Shown one piece after another: positions 41,788 to 53,625 of a stretch of DNA of 64,000 nucleotides. The DNA is taken from assembly GCF_033115175.1 (NCBI RefSeq), contig NC_084850.1, positions 992,001-1,056,000 of the forward strand, given 5' to 3'. Source of the stretch: Lepus europaeus (taxonomy: Eukaryota > Chordata > Mammalia > Lagomorpha > Leporidae). Position numbers and translations under genes: made by a program. The notes below the pieces were generated by a model. The model ran no database searches. It saw only the letters and a program-made list of their open reading frames with translations, and had not been told where the DNA came from. Numbering within the stretch: position 1 is the stretch's first letter; the number at the start of each line of letters is the position of its first letter.

Positions 41788-42299
41788 CTGCATACAGAGG
41801 GAAGACGCGTGGCATGAGTGCCAGTCTGCGCTCCTGGCCGCTCCCGGTGCGCGGGCTGGGGGCGTCGAGATGGGAAGGCAAGCCCGGCGCGCGAAGGCGG
41901 GCGCCCACCGTCCCTCAGGGTCACCCCTTAGTTGCTCACCGCTCCCACAGGGTGAGGGGTGCCACACATCCCCCCCCCCCCGCGCGCGCACCCAGGAGAT
42001 GGCTGGGCGTCTAACGGTGCCCTCGGGGCACTCGCTGGGAGGCCACAGGCACCTCCCTTCACACCTACTTTCCGCGTCTCTCGCTCAGCCTGCCCGGGAG
42101 CGGGGCCGGGGCTTGGGGGTGGTCACTCCTCCAGTTCCAGCTTCCGACTTTAGGGCTGTGTGCCTACGAAGGGGTGCGGGTCAAGGTCCCCCCACCCCAC
42201 TACCAGGGAACAGAAGTGCCACCGGGTGAGGGGCCTCCGCGAGCCCCCTCAGGGTTGACCTGGCCCGGGCCCCCCACACCCTCAGAAGAGAACAAAAGG

Positions 42300-42600
42300 A
42301 GAGAGACCTGGAGAGCGATCCCGCGGCAGGCGGCCGCGCACGGACGTCCCAGCCAGAGCACTGCCACCGCGGGGCGCGGGGTGCCGTCCCTGGCCCAGGA
42401 GTCGCCAGGCCCGGCGCCGGCAGGAGGCGGGGCGGTGGAGCGGGCTCGCACGTGGAAGTTCAGCCTCGCGCTGCTCGCGCGCCGGCCGCTTCCTGGCAGC
42501 AAGACTGAGCTTCCACCTTAGAAGCCGCTGCCTTCGGACGTGGAGTAGCCGCTCAGAGGGGCGGGCTGGGGCGGGGCGGGGCGGCGGGGGCGGGCTTAGG
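42300..42600 (-). promoter_or_regulatory. CpG island with GC boxes inside DUSP9 intron 1
   Basis: CpG-rich, with a run of GGGGCGGGGC boxes at about 42,557-42,596, roughly 0.8 kb upstream of the DUSP9 coding start. It could be an alternative DUSP9 promoter or an intronic enhancer. Confidence 0.5.
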
Positions 42601-44590
42601 GGGGCCAGCAAGCCAATCGAAGTAAGCGAAATCAGTCGGGTGGGACCCGCGAGTGGCAGGCTGAGCTGAGCCTTCCACTCAGGCGGGATAGGGTCGGGGC
42701 AGAGGCCAAGGGCAGGTCAGGGGCCCAGTAGGGGAGTAGTTGTAGTTCCCCTGGCCGGCGCCAGCTTGGTCCCTGGAGGCAGGGGGAGGGGGTGAGGACA
42801 AAAGCCCAGCGCCCCTGCCCAGAGGCTGCCTCCAACCCAGCTCAGTGGTGACTCCGGACCATCATAGCTCCTGCATGGACGTCAGTGGCCCGATCTGTAT
42901 AATGGGCTCATTAGAGCCACCACCTTGGAGCAGCACGGGATGGCACTGGGAGCTTCATTCACACACATCTGGCTGAAAGCACCCAGGAGCAGCTCCAGGT
43001 TGTCAGCACTCTGGGGTACTCTGCTCCTCCACAAACTGACCCAGCTCCTCCCTCTGCTTAAAACGTAAAACTCCCCCCCCTTCCCCACCCCCACCCCCAG
43101 ACTGATCCATCTGGAAAGAGGCAGTTTCTATTCAAATCTCTCTCACATCCATGATTTCCTGTGTCCTGCACTGGCATGCACTCCCATTCACCAACTTTTG
43201 GCCAGGCCACTGTCACAGCTTCCAAAAGTCTCCCTGCCTCCGGGCCCCTGGTCACGAACCTGCTCTCTGCCCCACCGTGTGCCAGAACACCATTTAGCCC
43301 TGGCTGGGGGCCTCCATCCTTCCCCGGGGCACAGGGCAGATCCAGCATAAGCAGGAACATCTCAGATGGGATACGTGCCGAGACAAGGGAAGGGGGCTGG
43401 GGAGGGGGAGGAAAAGCCCCTCTGCCTGCATGTCCTTTCTCTGCCCGAAGCCCAACAAAAACAAATACCAGTGGTGAAGGAAGACGCACAACAGATAAGA
43501 TAAAACCGACCAAAAGGTTAAGTCCCTGAGAGACACGTGGTGGAAAGGCTCCACGCTGCATTAAGGTGGAATGCCACGGGGCAAAAAACATCCTGGGGAG
43601 GGGGCTCACCCTCGGGCATGGAAGAAAGAGCAACTCAAAAGGACAAGGCACAAGGTTGCTGGGAAATCACCATGCTGCGCCCTCTCGCTGGCCACTTTTC
43701 CAGCAGAGTGCTCCGTTTGGAAGTTCAGCTGGCAACATGCAGGAAGAGCTACTTGTGAGGGTTCCGCCCTAAGGAACTAAGCAAAGGAAAGCTGAGCTAC
43801 GCACACGAAGACGGCGCCACAAGACATTTCCCTAAGAAGGGAGCAACGCGAAGCACACATTTCCAATGAGGCGCAGTCCACCTGTATGTTGCAAACACTT
43901 GGCTCGTGAACCATGCGAGGGAGATGAGAAAATGCATGAGGTAATGCTGAGGGGAAGAAAGTAGGTTCCACAAAGCAGGTCACCTCTAAGGGGCCTCCGG
44001 TTTGCCCCTCTCCCTCACTCTCTACTAGGGGCCCTGGGCTCATCGCTGGCCGCATTCCATCATGCCCCTGCCCCTAGGATGCCCCTATACCTCCTCCGTG
44101 CTCCACTGCCCACCCCCGCCCCTTCTCAGTGTGCTCCCAGGGCAGGGACAATCTTTTACCTCAGTCCCTCACACCCTAGCTGCCACCTGGCCACAGGCAC
44201 CCAGCCTGGGGCTGTCTCCAGACCCACTACAGCACTACTGGGTGGCAGGGAGGCCAGCAGGGAGCTGGAGAGACACGCACCGCCCACCCCACACACGCCA
44301 GTGTGGCTGGAGGGAGGATCACCCAGCGCAGACACGGGAGATTCCCACTTGCCCAAGCGGGCTCTCGGGAGAGGGCTCCCTGGAGGAGGCGAGGGGAGTT
44401 GAAGCGGGCGAGAGGGAGACAACCTCCCCGTTTCCTCACACCTCGAGTGACCCCCAGCGCCTCGCTCACACCCTTGCCGCCCAGCTCTCCAGCCCGGGGA
44501 AACCCTTCTCCAGTGAGGGCAGCGCGGCGGAGGCAAGCTCCAAAGTCAATGCAGCGCCCGCAGCGCCAGCAACAGGACAAATGGGAACCT
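42601..44590. other. DUSP9 intron 1; no exon seen
   Basis: Unique sequence between two CpG-rich blocks. A MIR 3' fragment ('cccgatctgtataatgggctc') sits at about 42,885-42,945. A weak CTCF-like string (CTGCGCCCTCTCGCTGG) lies at about 43,674-43,690. No gene is supported. Confidence 0.45.
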
Positions 44591-44599
44591 GTTGCCACC

Positions 44600-45060
44600 T
44601 CCGCACTGCAGGGCTGAGCGCAGCCAAGCCCCCCGCCCCCCTCCCCGTCCCTCGCCGGGCCCGCCCCCCTCAGGTCCCCTGCAGCGCCTGCTCAGGGCGC
44701 CGGCCCCGCCCCGCGGCCGCTCCCGGGCGGGCGGTGCTGCGGGAGACAGCGCCGCGCGCCCGGGCCTTGCCTGGCCCCCTCTGGCGGGCGGAGCCAGGCC
44801 GCGCGCTCGCGTTCGCTGCAGGGTGGGCGCTGCGCCCGCCGCAACCCCTCCGGGCGCCCCTGGCCTCCGCCCGACAGGGCCGGCGCCCCCTGCAGGCTGC
44901 GGGGATGCCGCCGCTCGCAGGCCCCGTGCGCGCCGCGTGCGCTCTCTTGGCCCCGGGCGCCCCAGGAGAGCGTCGTCCCGCCTCCCCCTTCCCAGCCTCC
45001 CCCCTACCCCACCCCCAGCAGTGCACGGTTCCCGCCGGGCCGAGTGGTAGGGTTTCGGCT
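44600..45060. promoter_or_regulatory. CpG island in DUSP9 intron 1
   Basis: Dense CpG and C-rich sequence ('ccggccccgccccgcggccg', 'agacagcgccgcgcgcccg'). Reading frames across it are open only because GC-rich DNA lacks stops. It may be an alternative first exon or regulatory island for DUSP9. Confidence 0.5.
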
Positions 45061-45249
45061 GTCGCGGCCCGGTCACATGGCCAGGAACACAACTCCCAGC
45101 GACAGCCTTCCTGCCGAATCCGGTGTCTTCTTCCACCGAATCCACTTTCCGCCGGAGAGATGGCTCTCTGCTTTTCCTGTTCGGTCTCCTCGTGGGACTG
45201 GGAGTTCCTCCAAGGCAGGAGCGGGTGTGTGCCCGGCCCCCAGCCGGCC

Positions 45250-45335
45250 CCAGCCCCCCAGTGCAGGGCCTGGCACGCGCCAAAGACTCACGAAGAAATG
45301 CTCGTTAACAAAGAAGGCATGAATGAATGAAACCA
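45250..45335 (+). mobile_element. L2 3'-end fragment
   Basis: 'cagggcctggcacgcgcc', 'atgctcgttaacaaagaagg' and 'catgaatgaatgaa' follow the L2 tail phrase ending 'TGTTGAATGAATGAA'. Confidence 0.6.
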
Positions 45336-46399
45336 ATTGTTGCCTGAAGGAGCCCAGGAGGGTGCTGCTGGGGCTTTTCCTCCTGCCGATCACACACTCC
45401 TCCCCAGACACGCACAGGCACACGTGCAGACAGCCTGGCCCCCGCCTCCACGCAGACGGGCATGCAAGCAGTGCACGCGGACTCCAGCCCGCACGGAACC
45501 AACCTACTGCGTGCTGTCCAGGCACTTTGTGCCCCTTTGGTCGCAGCCAGACCGCCTGCCTCTCAGTCTCTGACCCCCCTCGCAGCCCGTCGCCTCCACA
45601 TCTAAGTACTGTACCTGGGCCCCAAGTGTTGCCTTTATCTCCTGGGGAAGAGGTCAAGCCGGTCGCTGGGGAGTGTCGGGGTCTGCTTAGGGAGGCACCG
45701 GGGAACCTCAGGCTGCTGAGCTGCTGCCGGAGAGAGCCAGAGGTGCGTGGCAGGGATGCCACCAAATACTGCAGCCTCTAGAGCCCGCTTGCCAGGTGTG
45801 GGGGGAGAGTGGTGGGAGGGACTCGAGATGTGCTGGGGGGTGGCGAGGGCTATTGGCCATAGGGGCGGGGCAATCAAGCAGGTGTGCCCGCGTGTTGGGG
45901 TGTGTGAGAGGGCGTGTTGGGGATGCTGAAGGTGTGTGCCTGGGGAGTGCGGAGTGTCGGCCGCTGGGCTGTGGGTTTGTGTTGGAACTTGGCTCCTGGG
46001 TGGGTGGGCTGCCGCGTCTGCGGGCTGGGGACGTGGGAGGGGTGTCTGTAGTGGGCATGTGTGGAGTTTGGGATGGTGGGCACGGCTCGGGGAGCTATGG
46101 CAGTGCAGACGTCGCAGGGATGCGTTGGAAGCGTGTGTGCGCCTGGGTGTGAATGGGGCGTGGCAGCGTCTGGGATCGGTGTTGGCACGAGTTGGGGACA
46201 GCGGAGAGCAGTGAGTCCGGGATGCTCGTGTGTGCACTACAGGGACCCAGGTCCGCGGTGCGCTGGGTGTGCACGCGATTGTGCAGCCGGTGTGAGCGTA
46301 AAGCAACACGGGGAGCTGCTCGGGCAGGGAGTGGGGGTGTGCGGCGAATGGGTCTCTCGGGGACGCGTGCGTCGGCCCTGGGGGGTGTGCGCTGGTTGG
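45336..46399. other. DUSP9 intron 1, upstream part; no exon seen
   Basis: Moderately GC-rich. From about 45,780 to 46,400 it is a TG/GGTGTG-rich stretch on the plus strand with no clear repeat unit. Confidence 0.45.
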
Positions 46400-46950
46400 A
46401 CTTTAGGGGCACAAGGTAGAGGAGCGCACGTCGGGGGACAGCCAGGCCGAGTGGGGTGGGGGTGGGGTAGGGGCCCCCAGGCGCCCTGGGCTCTGCTCAC
46501 CTCCGATGGGTTGGGCTTCGCGCGTCGTGGCCAGGAAGTTTCCGAAGCCCGGGCGGCGGGAAGCGCCACCGCCACTGCCGAACGCCACCGGAGCCCCGGG
46601 CGGCGGCCTCGCCTGGAGCGGAGGGGCCGCCGCTGCGGAGGGAAACTCCAAATCCCGCCTCCGCCGCCGCCTCCGCCGCCGCCTCCTCCCCTCCCGTCGC
46701 CGTCTTCTCCGCCCCCTGCCCAGGAGGGGCAATGTCGCCGGCAGCGCGCGGGGAGGGAGCGGGGAGGGGCGGCGGTCGGCCTGGCGGCTCCGTCCGCCTC
46801 CAACGCCCCCGCCCGCCTTCCTCCCACCTGCCAGCCTCTGCCCGCTCTGCCAGTGCTGCCCAGTGCGCGCCGCGGCCCCCAGCGCCCGTCAGCGTCTCCG
46901 CCGCTGGGGACCTGGAGCTTAGGGCACGGGAATGGGGTAGAGAGCCCTGA
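46400..46950 (-). promoter_or_regulatory. DUSP9: CpG island, probable main DUSP9 promoter
   Basis: The most CpG-dense block upstream of DUSP9, with CCG/GCC triplet runs and SP1-type boxes. It spans a strong minus-strand splice donor at 46,500/46,501. The distance from here to the DUSP9 poly(A) site (about 8.6 kb) is close to the human gene span as I know it (about 9 kb). Confidence 0.6.
46501..46750 (-). other. DUSP9: Predicted noncoding DUSP9 exon 1
   Basis: In the sense direction the block ends 'ccaacccatcggag' followed by 'gtgagcagag', a near-ideal donor. Joining it to the acceptor at 41,788 gives a 4.7-kb intron. The 5' limit is not visible in the sequence; 46,750 is a rough guess. Confidence 0.5.
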
Positions 46951-49340
46951 CCTAGGCTGGGCCTTGACTGGTGATGGTGGTGGCGAGCCTGGCACCGCGG
47001 AGTCTACACTGGCACCCGTGCTTCTAGCTGGGAGAAGCCAAGGGGCACGTGGAGGAGCAGGCCCACAGTGCCCTCCCCTCTCCCTTCTCCCCAAGTCCTT
47101 CTGCACTGTTTTCTGTCATTGTCATATGTGAGTTCTGGCTAATAGTAATAGCATTTGAGCTTTAGTGCCTGGAAAGGGTGGAGCCAGGGCGTTGGGGGAG
47201 GGGTGGAGAGCCAGCCGGCTGGGGGTGCTGTCACCAGGTCCCTTTTGCTTTCCTCTGCACCAAAGGTCACAAGCATTCCCATTAAGGACCTTAATTTATA
47301 TCTATGTAGGTTCTGGACGTCTTGAGGAACAGCTAGGGAAACTGAGGCAGGGGTCTCCCCGTGGTTGTGCAGTAATGTAGCGTTCCGGGGGACTGGGTTC
47401 AAGCTGACTGAGTTCTGAAGCTTAGAGCGTCAGCCGCGTGGGGGCACGGAAGACCCATGGGGTTCCAGGCCTCAGCTCCCCGCTGTTGGGGAGGGGAAGG
47501 CCCCAGCACCTCCCGGCCAATAGCCGGTGAGAGAGAAGCAGCTGGAGGCTGCGGGCGGGCGTTAAGAGCTGGCTTCTCAGCGCGGGGCACAGCAGCAGAG
47601 GGTGAGTCCAGGCAGGGCTGGGATGCCAGCAGCTCCATGGATGAGGGGCAGCCAAGGGAGGCCTGGCCACTGGGCTCCTGTCTGCTGCGGCGTTGAATTC
47701 CCTGAGTCATTACCCCTGGAGAAGAGAGGACGGCGGCAGCTCTGTCTCTGGCGCCTGCGTCTCTGTCCCACCTCCTGGCCTCTGCCTCCTGGTCTGCACA
47801 TCTGGGGCGGGAGGCGGGACCACGTGACCGCCAAGAGCTCCCCTAACTTTGCTGCGCCTATCACTCCAGGGCGGGGTGCTGTGGCCCACAGCCCGGCATG
47901 CCTGCTCTGGCCTTTGGTTGCCACTGCCCTTCACCTGTGGGCCTCTGCTCTGGCGCCCGGCCTTGGAGGGGCGCACTGCAGACTCTGGCCAGCGCAGCAG
48001 GGAGCTCCACCTGAGCTTGTGCCCCCCGTCACAGCTGCCGGCTGGCACTGCCGGTTGTTCTGAAGCTCTGGGACCTCTCCTGAGAACTCGGCCCAGGACG
48101 GAAGCACAGCTCCCTACCCCAGTGGGAAAATACATGGGGACAAAAGAGAGGGCTGGCTTTCACCCCTGGCTGGTCCTGCCGTTTGGAGAGAGGACGTAGG
48201 CAGCTGTGTTCATGGCTTGGACACTCACTTGCCCCCCCCCCCCACTGACTCAGAGGAGTTTCTAGAAAGGTTGGAGTCCCCCCCCAGCCCCCCAATCCTG
48301 CGCTTTCGTGACTCAGGGCTAAAAGACTGGGGGAGGAGCATTTGGATGGGATCCTGCTGCCTCCAGGCTTCCCACAGTGCCTCTGCTCTCCAGGCAACCA
48401 GGCGCACCCATGGCTCCAAGAGGACAATGTAAAAGATGCCTGGGAGCTCTCAAGTCACTGGCCTGGTTCCCCTCCCCCTTCCTCCAGCCTGTGCCCTGCT
48501 TGGGAGCTAGAGACTAAAAACGTAGAACTTTCTCGAAGGAGACTTGAGTGAGAACATCTCCAAAAGCTGCCCAGGTCCTGTCTGGTTGCCCCTGATGGAA
48601 ATTTCCGGGTGGGGTGACTGGTGGGCTCCAGGCCTCGCCCTGTGTCCATGCCACTGCCCCGGCACCTGTCCCCAGACCCCCAGGCACTCAGCCTTTGCCA
48701 AGGCCACCAGGAGATGCTCCTTCCCTGCCCCTGGCCCTTGGGATAGTCCTTGGGAAGTGACCATCTCGTTTCCTGCCCGGGGCCTCAGGCCTTCCTGAGC
48801 CCCTAAGGTGCCTGCTCTGAGACTCTGCGATGAGCCTCAGGCATCAGCAGCCCCGGGCACAGTGGCGAGGCCAGCGAGGTGGTCGGGTGTGGGGTGGAGA
48901 GCTCTGGGCCACTGGCCAGGCGAGTGAGGCTCTGGGGAGAGGCATGGGACAGGGGACGGCCATCTGTCCTGGGGCTCCGCCTTTGCTGCTTCCTCCCCGG
49001 ACTAGTTTGCCCTCCTGCGGCCTCACAGCAGCTCCCCTTGTGCCTGCTCATACTCAGCTGGGAGCACTGAGTCCCGCTTGTCTACGTCACATCCGGGGCG
49101 TGGCCACCACTGGGTTCTGCAGCTAAAGCCGTCTGCTGACATGATAAGAGGCCTCCGGCCAGTCCTGCTGCACACGCTGCCCGGCTTGGCAGGGCTCCGG
49201 CGGGCGTTTTCTCCAGGCGCTGCATCTTGCTACTGGTCGTCCTGCCTTCAGAAACATATTTTCGGCCTGGTGCAGAAGCGCCTTATGTGCCCACAGCCAC
49301 TTCTGCCAGGACCATGCCTCTACATTTTACTTTTATGTTT
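46951..49340. other. Upstream flank of DUSP9; no gene seen
   Basis: Unique GC-rich sequence with one probable MIR fragment on the minus strand near 47,300-47,380 ('gggaaactgaggcagg'). No supported exon or RNA gene. Confidence 0.5.
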
Positions 49341-49344
49341 TCAA

Positions 49345-49580
49345 AAGCAATTTATTTATTTATTTATCTGAAAGTCAGAGTTACACAGAGCAAGGGAGAG
49401 AGAGAGAGAGAGAGAGGGAGAGAGAGCTCTTCCATCCGCTGGTTCACTCCCCGATGGCTCCTTACGTTAGTAGGGAGCTGGATTGGCAGCAGAACAGCTG
49501 GGACTCGAACCGGAGCTCTGATATGGGGTGCTGGTGTGGCCAGTAGCTGCTTAACACTCTGCACCGCAATGGCAGCCCCG
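49345..49580 (-). mobile_element. C-repeat SINE, minus strand, internally deleted
   Basis: 'gcaatttatttatttattta', a GA run, 'cgctggttcactccccgatgg', then directly 'gggagctggattggcagc', 'ctcgaaccggagctctg' and 'gcaccgcaatggcagcccc'. The central 'gccaggagccaggagc' block is missing. Confidence 0.82.
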
Positions 49581-51660
49581 GGCCTAGACATTTGAAACAA
49601 AATGGCCCTCTCGTGGCCCTGGTGTCTACCCTGTGCTCTCACTGATGGCTGGGGGCCAGGTTCTCGGGAGCTGTTAGCAAACCCATTCCGGGAGGCCCTG
49701 GATCAGGGTCAACCATCTGGTTACAAAGCCTCTGCAGCCCGCTGCGTGGCCTCTGTCTGCTCCTCTCGACCTCTCCGAGCCGCAGCGTGGCAGCTGCGTA
49801 AGGCAGTCAGGCACCCTGGGTGCTCTCGTCACCCATCCCCTCTGCTGTGGGCCCCTCCTTTGCTCCACCTGGTGCAGAACGAAGGCTGCCTTGAATGACC
49901 GCTGGTATTGTGGCTATATTTCTGGGTCCCCATCACGAGGAACGTGCCTTGGCACGGGGCCGGCTGATGAGCGGCAACAGGGTAAGGTTGGAGGCAGGCA
50001 GCCCTGGTCCAGCTGGCCCGGGCAGGGGCTGGCAGCAGGCTTGGGTGTGTTGGGGGGTGGGGGGCTCCTGGAGAGGCCATGGGTTTTCCTCACCTCACTC
50101 TTCGGAGCCCCCTACTCTCTCGGTCACTTGTACTTAGTACTCCAACCTTCCTGCTACTGGCTCTTCCCTGCCTGTAGACCAAGGCTCACCCCTCTGGCAC
50201 CCAGCACTGTCCCAAGCCCCTGCAGGCAGCTGTGGCAATGCGGGGGCATCAGGAGCTACCTTCAGGCAGGATTTCGGAGCTGACCGAGCTAGGTGGCCTC
50301 CAGGAGGATGCCTCGGGCCAGGGTGTCCTTGCCACACACCCAGTCCATCCGCCCTTGGAAACACTGCTGGTTGTAGCTGGCAAACTTGAGGATGTGCCCG
50401 CCCTCCTTACATGTGTGGAGGACTCCTGGGCAGGCCCCTTGGTCAATGAGAACAGTGGCTGGCTGGGAGGAGTGGACAAGGAACTCCTCCCTCTCAGTAC
50501 CAGGCGGAAACTGAGGCACAGATGGACAGGTGACCCAGGCAGCATCCGGCAACTAGCAAGGGAGGAGCCAAGGCCAGGTGACACGCTCCCCCACCCCACC
50601 AGAGCTTTCAGAGGGGCTCTGGGAAGCTGTGAGTGCATTCACAGGGACAAAACCCCCAGGGCAGAGAGGGCCTGGGCCACCCTTGAGTGTCCCCATCCCC
50701 CACCCCGTCAGGAGGACCTTGCCACCAGGGAGGGTCGCGCTATCTGCCAGCTCTATGGCGGACTTTTCCTATCTAAATTTAGAGAGTAGCTATCACTCCT
50801 CCCTACCTGCTTCCCACGTGGCGACTCTTTTGCATCCTGAGAGCCCCTTCTGAGGGGCGTGTAGATTGTCTGTCGCAGAGCCAGAGCCATGTGGCCTGCC
50901 CACCAGTGCGGCCATGAAGCCTGAGGATCCCGTTGCAAACACAAAGGTGCCGGCCGTGCCCTCCGCTGGGGTGGTGCACACAGGCATCTGGGCTGGGCTG
51001 GGTCACTGTGCCTTCAGAGCTGTAGCCCTTTTGTGAGCGCCCACGGGGTGCCTGGAGCCATTTCGTCGTTAGGGTCAGTGGGGTCTGAGCACTCTCTGTC
51101 AGCCCTCTGCCTGGCACCGCACACTGCTGGGGCTTACATGGTTGTACGATGCAGTCCATCAACCAGCCATGCTTGCCTCCTGGGAATACAGCCTGGGTGC
51201 TGGCCAGAGCTGTGGGGACCATGGCCTCCTTGTAGCACTGGTTTTCAGGTGGGTGGGGCTGGGCCCCTCTGCTCCCTATAAGTTAAACCATGCAGCGGTG
51301 GATCTTTCTCCAGGATCTTGGCCCTTCTGTCCCTCTCCCCGCCCCCAAACCATGCAGAGGCCACCACCTGGAGGTCCAAAATGGAGCCGCTGAGCTCCCA
51401 GCCTGGCAGGGCTGGTGGCAGGCCAGCATCTGTGTGCACACTCTGCGTCCCTCCGTCTGGCCTAGTCCTGGCTGGAACATCAAGGAACCCAGTGAAGCCA
51501 CAGCAAAGGCTTGGAGACTCCCTGCTCGGCCTCTGAATGTTCTTTTGTGTCCTCGTTGCTGGGGTCTGTGCTGCCTGTCCCTTGTCATTCCTCTGTTCTA
51601 GTACTCAGAGGAACACGAGCCCGCTGACATCCTACGTGGCTGTTTATTCTTTCATTGTTT
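49581..51660. other. Gene-poor flank; no gene seen
   Basis: Mostly unique sequence. A MIR fragment on the minus strand lies near 50,500-50,570 ('cggaaactgaggcacagatgg' type text). Reading frames are short and featureless. Confidence 0.5.
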
Positions 51661-51667
51661 TTGTTTT

Positions 51668-51790
51668 TTCAAAAAGATTGATGCACTTTACTTGTTTGAA
51701 AGGCTGAGCAACACACAGAGAGGGAGGGAGGGAGGGAGAGGGAGAGGGAGAGGGGGAGAGAGAGAGAGGTCTTCTATCCCCTGCACTGGC
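51668..51790 (-). mobile_element. C-repeat SINE tail fragment, minus strand
   Basis: 'tttcaaaaagattgatgcac', 'cttgtttgaaaggctgag', a GGGA/GA-rich run and 'gaggtcttctatcccctgc', then the element is lost. Confidence 0.65.
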
Positions 51791-52082
51791 TCCCAGAATC
51801 CTTCCTTCCTCATGCTAGGTGCATCCAACACAGGATGGCTGCATCCTGCTAACCGAGACTACCGCCGTCCCGGGCACGCAGGCGCGTCCATGAGGACAGA
51901 GACTTCCAGGCAGGAGAGGCACCACAGCAGTGCTCTGCATCTGCCTGCCTGTGGGATGGGGTTCTCACGATGTGTGCACACCCCAGGAATCGATGAGTTC
52001 CAGAGCCAGGATCTTGACCCTGGAGGTCCCCAGGGAGGCCTGTGCGGCTCTGTCTGTTGGTGGGACAGGATGGCGAGTGGCA

Positions 52083-52515
52083 GTTCCCAGCAGCTCAGGG
52101 TTCCCGGGCCCCTGACCCTGACCACAGATAAGGGGACCCTGGTCCCACCTCCCCTGGCCCTGGGGACTGCGAGCTCCTCCCTGTGCCTGGTGCAGAAGAG
52201 GAGAGGGCTGTGCAAGCGCGGGCTGAGGGCGTGCAGCTGGGGCTTCACTCTGGGAAAGCTCAGTCCTGGGGAGTGAGGCAAGAGTGCCCCCCCTTGCCAT
52301 TCATCCATAGGGGCCAAGAATAAGAGTGGGCTACTCTGGGGGTCCCCATCCAGGGTCCTGGCCCTGGCAGTTCCCCAGAGAGGCCCCTGGCGGCGAGTGG
52401 GGGGTTCCCAGCAGCTCAGGGCTCCCGGGCCCCTGCCCCTCCCTGAACGAGGAAGCAGCGGTAAGGCAGAGCCATGGGAGGTGGGACCAGGGTCCCCTTG
52501 TCTGTGGTCAGGGTC
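52083..52515. repeat. Paired direct and inverted repeats
   Basis: A 32-bp direct repeat ('gttcccagcagctcaggg'…) occurs at 52,083-52,114 and 52,404-52,435 (31/32 identical). A 41-bp inverted repeat ('gggaggtgggaccaggg'…) has arms at 52,113-52,153 and 52,475-52,515 (40/41 complementary). I do not recognise a repeat family. A long minus-strand frame across it looks repetitive for this reason, not because it is a gene. Confidence 0.85.
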
Positions 52516-53584
52516 AGGGTTGCAGAAATTGGGGTCTGTGGGCAGAAATCCCTTTGTGTCCTGGTCCCCGGCCACCCCTCCCCAGCGATCCCTGCAGCAT
52601 CCTTGGGCCAGGGCCTGCGGGAAGCCCCCTGGGGCAGCTGTCCCAGAGCGCGCAGGGGCAGGAGGGGCTGTGCGTCATGCTCCCTCCAGGCAGCCCGGGG
52701 CTTGCACTGAGTGTGCTCTGTAGTCTCCCTCACCGAGCTGCTTCTCAGCTTGGTGTCCTAGTGCACAGGGCATCCCTTGCCTGCGGTGCCCTGCCCTGAC
52801 CTGCGGGCCTGTCGCTGAAGCCCCACCCGTTCCCCTTCCGTGTGCTGCCGGGGCTTTCCTGTGGGCCTCCTGCACCTGGCCAGGAGCCTCGGCTTCCCCA
52901 TGATGATCACGGCCAGTGGAGCCTGGAATCCCTTGGCCCGTGCTCTGTGGCCTGAATAGCAAGCTGAACGCCTGGCTTCTCTGCTCACTGGGCCAGCACC
53001 CTGCACCGCTCCTCCCCTTGCCTTCACCCCCCTTTTCCACGCTGGACACCCTGCCAGGTCCCTGTCACCACATTCGCCTTCCCCCAACCTCAGTGCCCCT
53101 TCCTCCTGCCCCCTCCGCTGAGTGCCCGGGTTCCTCTCCTGGCTTTCAGGCTGGCCATGGACCTGCACCTGCCTGCCTCAGCTGGGCTTTTTGGGCATGG
53201 GCTGAGGGAGGAAAGGTGGGTGGCCCTGGGAGGAGGATGAGCGGCCACGTGTCACACTGCCGGTCCCCAGGCCACCTGTGCTGCCCGTCCCCTGACCAGT
53301 CAGCTGCAGGCCTTGGTTACTGAGGAAACCGAAGTCTCGCGCGAGTGCCTGTCATCAGAAGCCCACTGCAAAGGGACAAGGCAGACACAGAGAGCCTGGC
53401 ACACTCCCAGGATGCAGAGGCCCTGGGGAAACGCCCTATCCGGGGGCCCAGGCTGGGCACTGCAGCCCAGGAGACGAGGCTGGCAGGTACACCTGGAGCC
53501 AGAGGCCCACAGCGTCCACATGTGGGCACACACACACCTTTATGGGGACAGCGCTGCACCTGCAAGGAGCTGCCAAGAGTGAGC

Positions 53585-53625
53585 TATATATAGCCCCGAT
53601 GGCTGCAGCCAATAAAAAGGCCAAT
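53585..53625 (-). promoter_or_regulatory. TATA plus double CCAAT cluster
   Basis: On the minus strand two ATTGG pentamers (53,625-53,621 and 53,613-53,609) precede TATATATA (53,592-53,585) by about 20-35 bp, a promoter-like order. No gene is recognised downstream, so it may be chance or a retroelement remnant. Confidence 0.3.

Noticed and set aside
44062-45330. Plus-strand open frame of 422 aa
   Set aside because: It crosses a CpG island where stops are rare, has Pro/Ala/Arg-rich random composition, no domain and no splice support, and ends in an L2 fragment.
46061-47131. Plus-strand open frame of 356 aa upstream of DUSP9
   Set aside because: Open because of GC content; it contains proline runs from CCG repeats and no recognisable domain.
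51859-52575. Minus-strand frame of 238 aa with internal repeats
   Set aside because: Its peptide repeats come from the direct and inverted DNA repeats at 52.1-52.5 kb. No start context, domain or conservation signal is visible.
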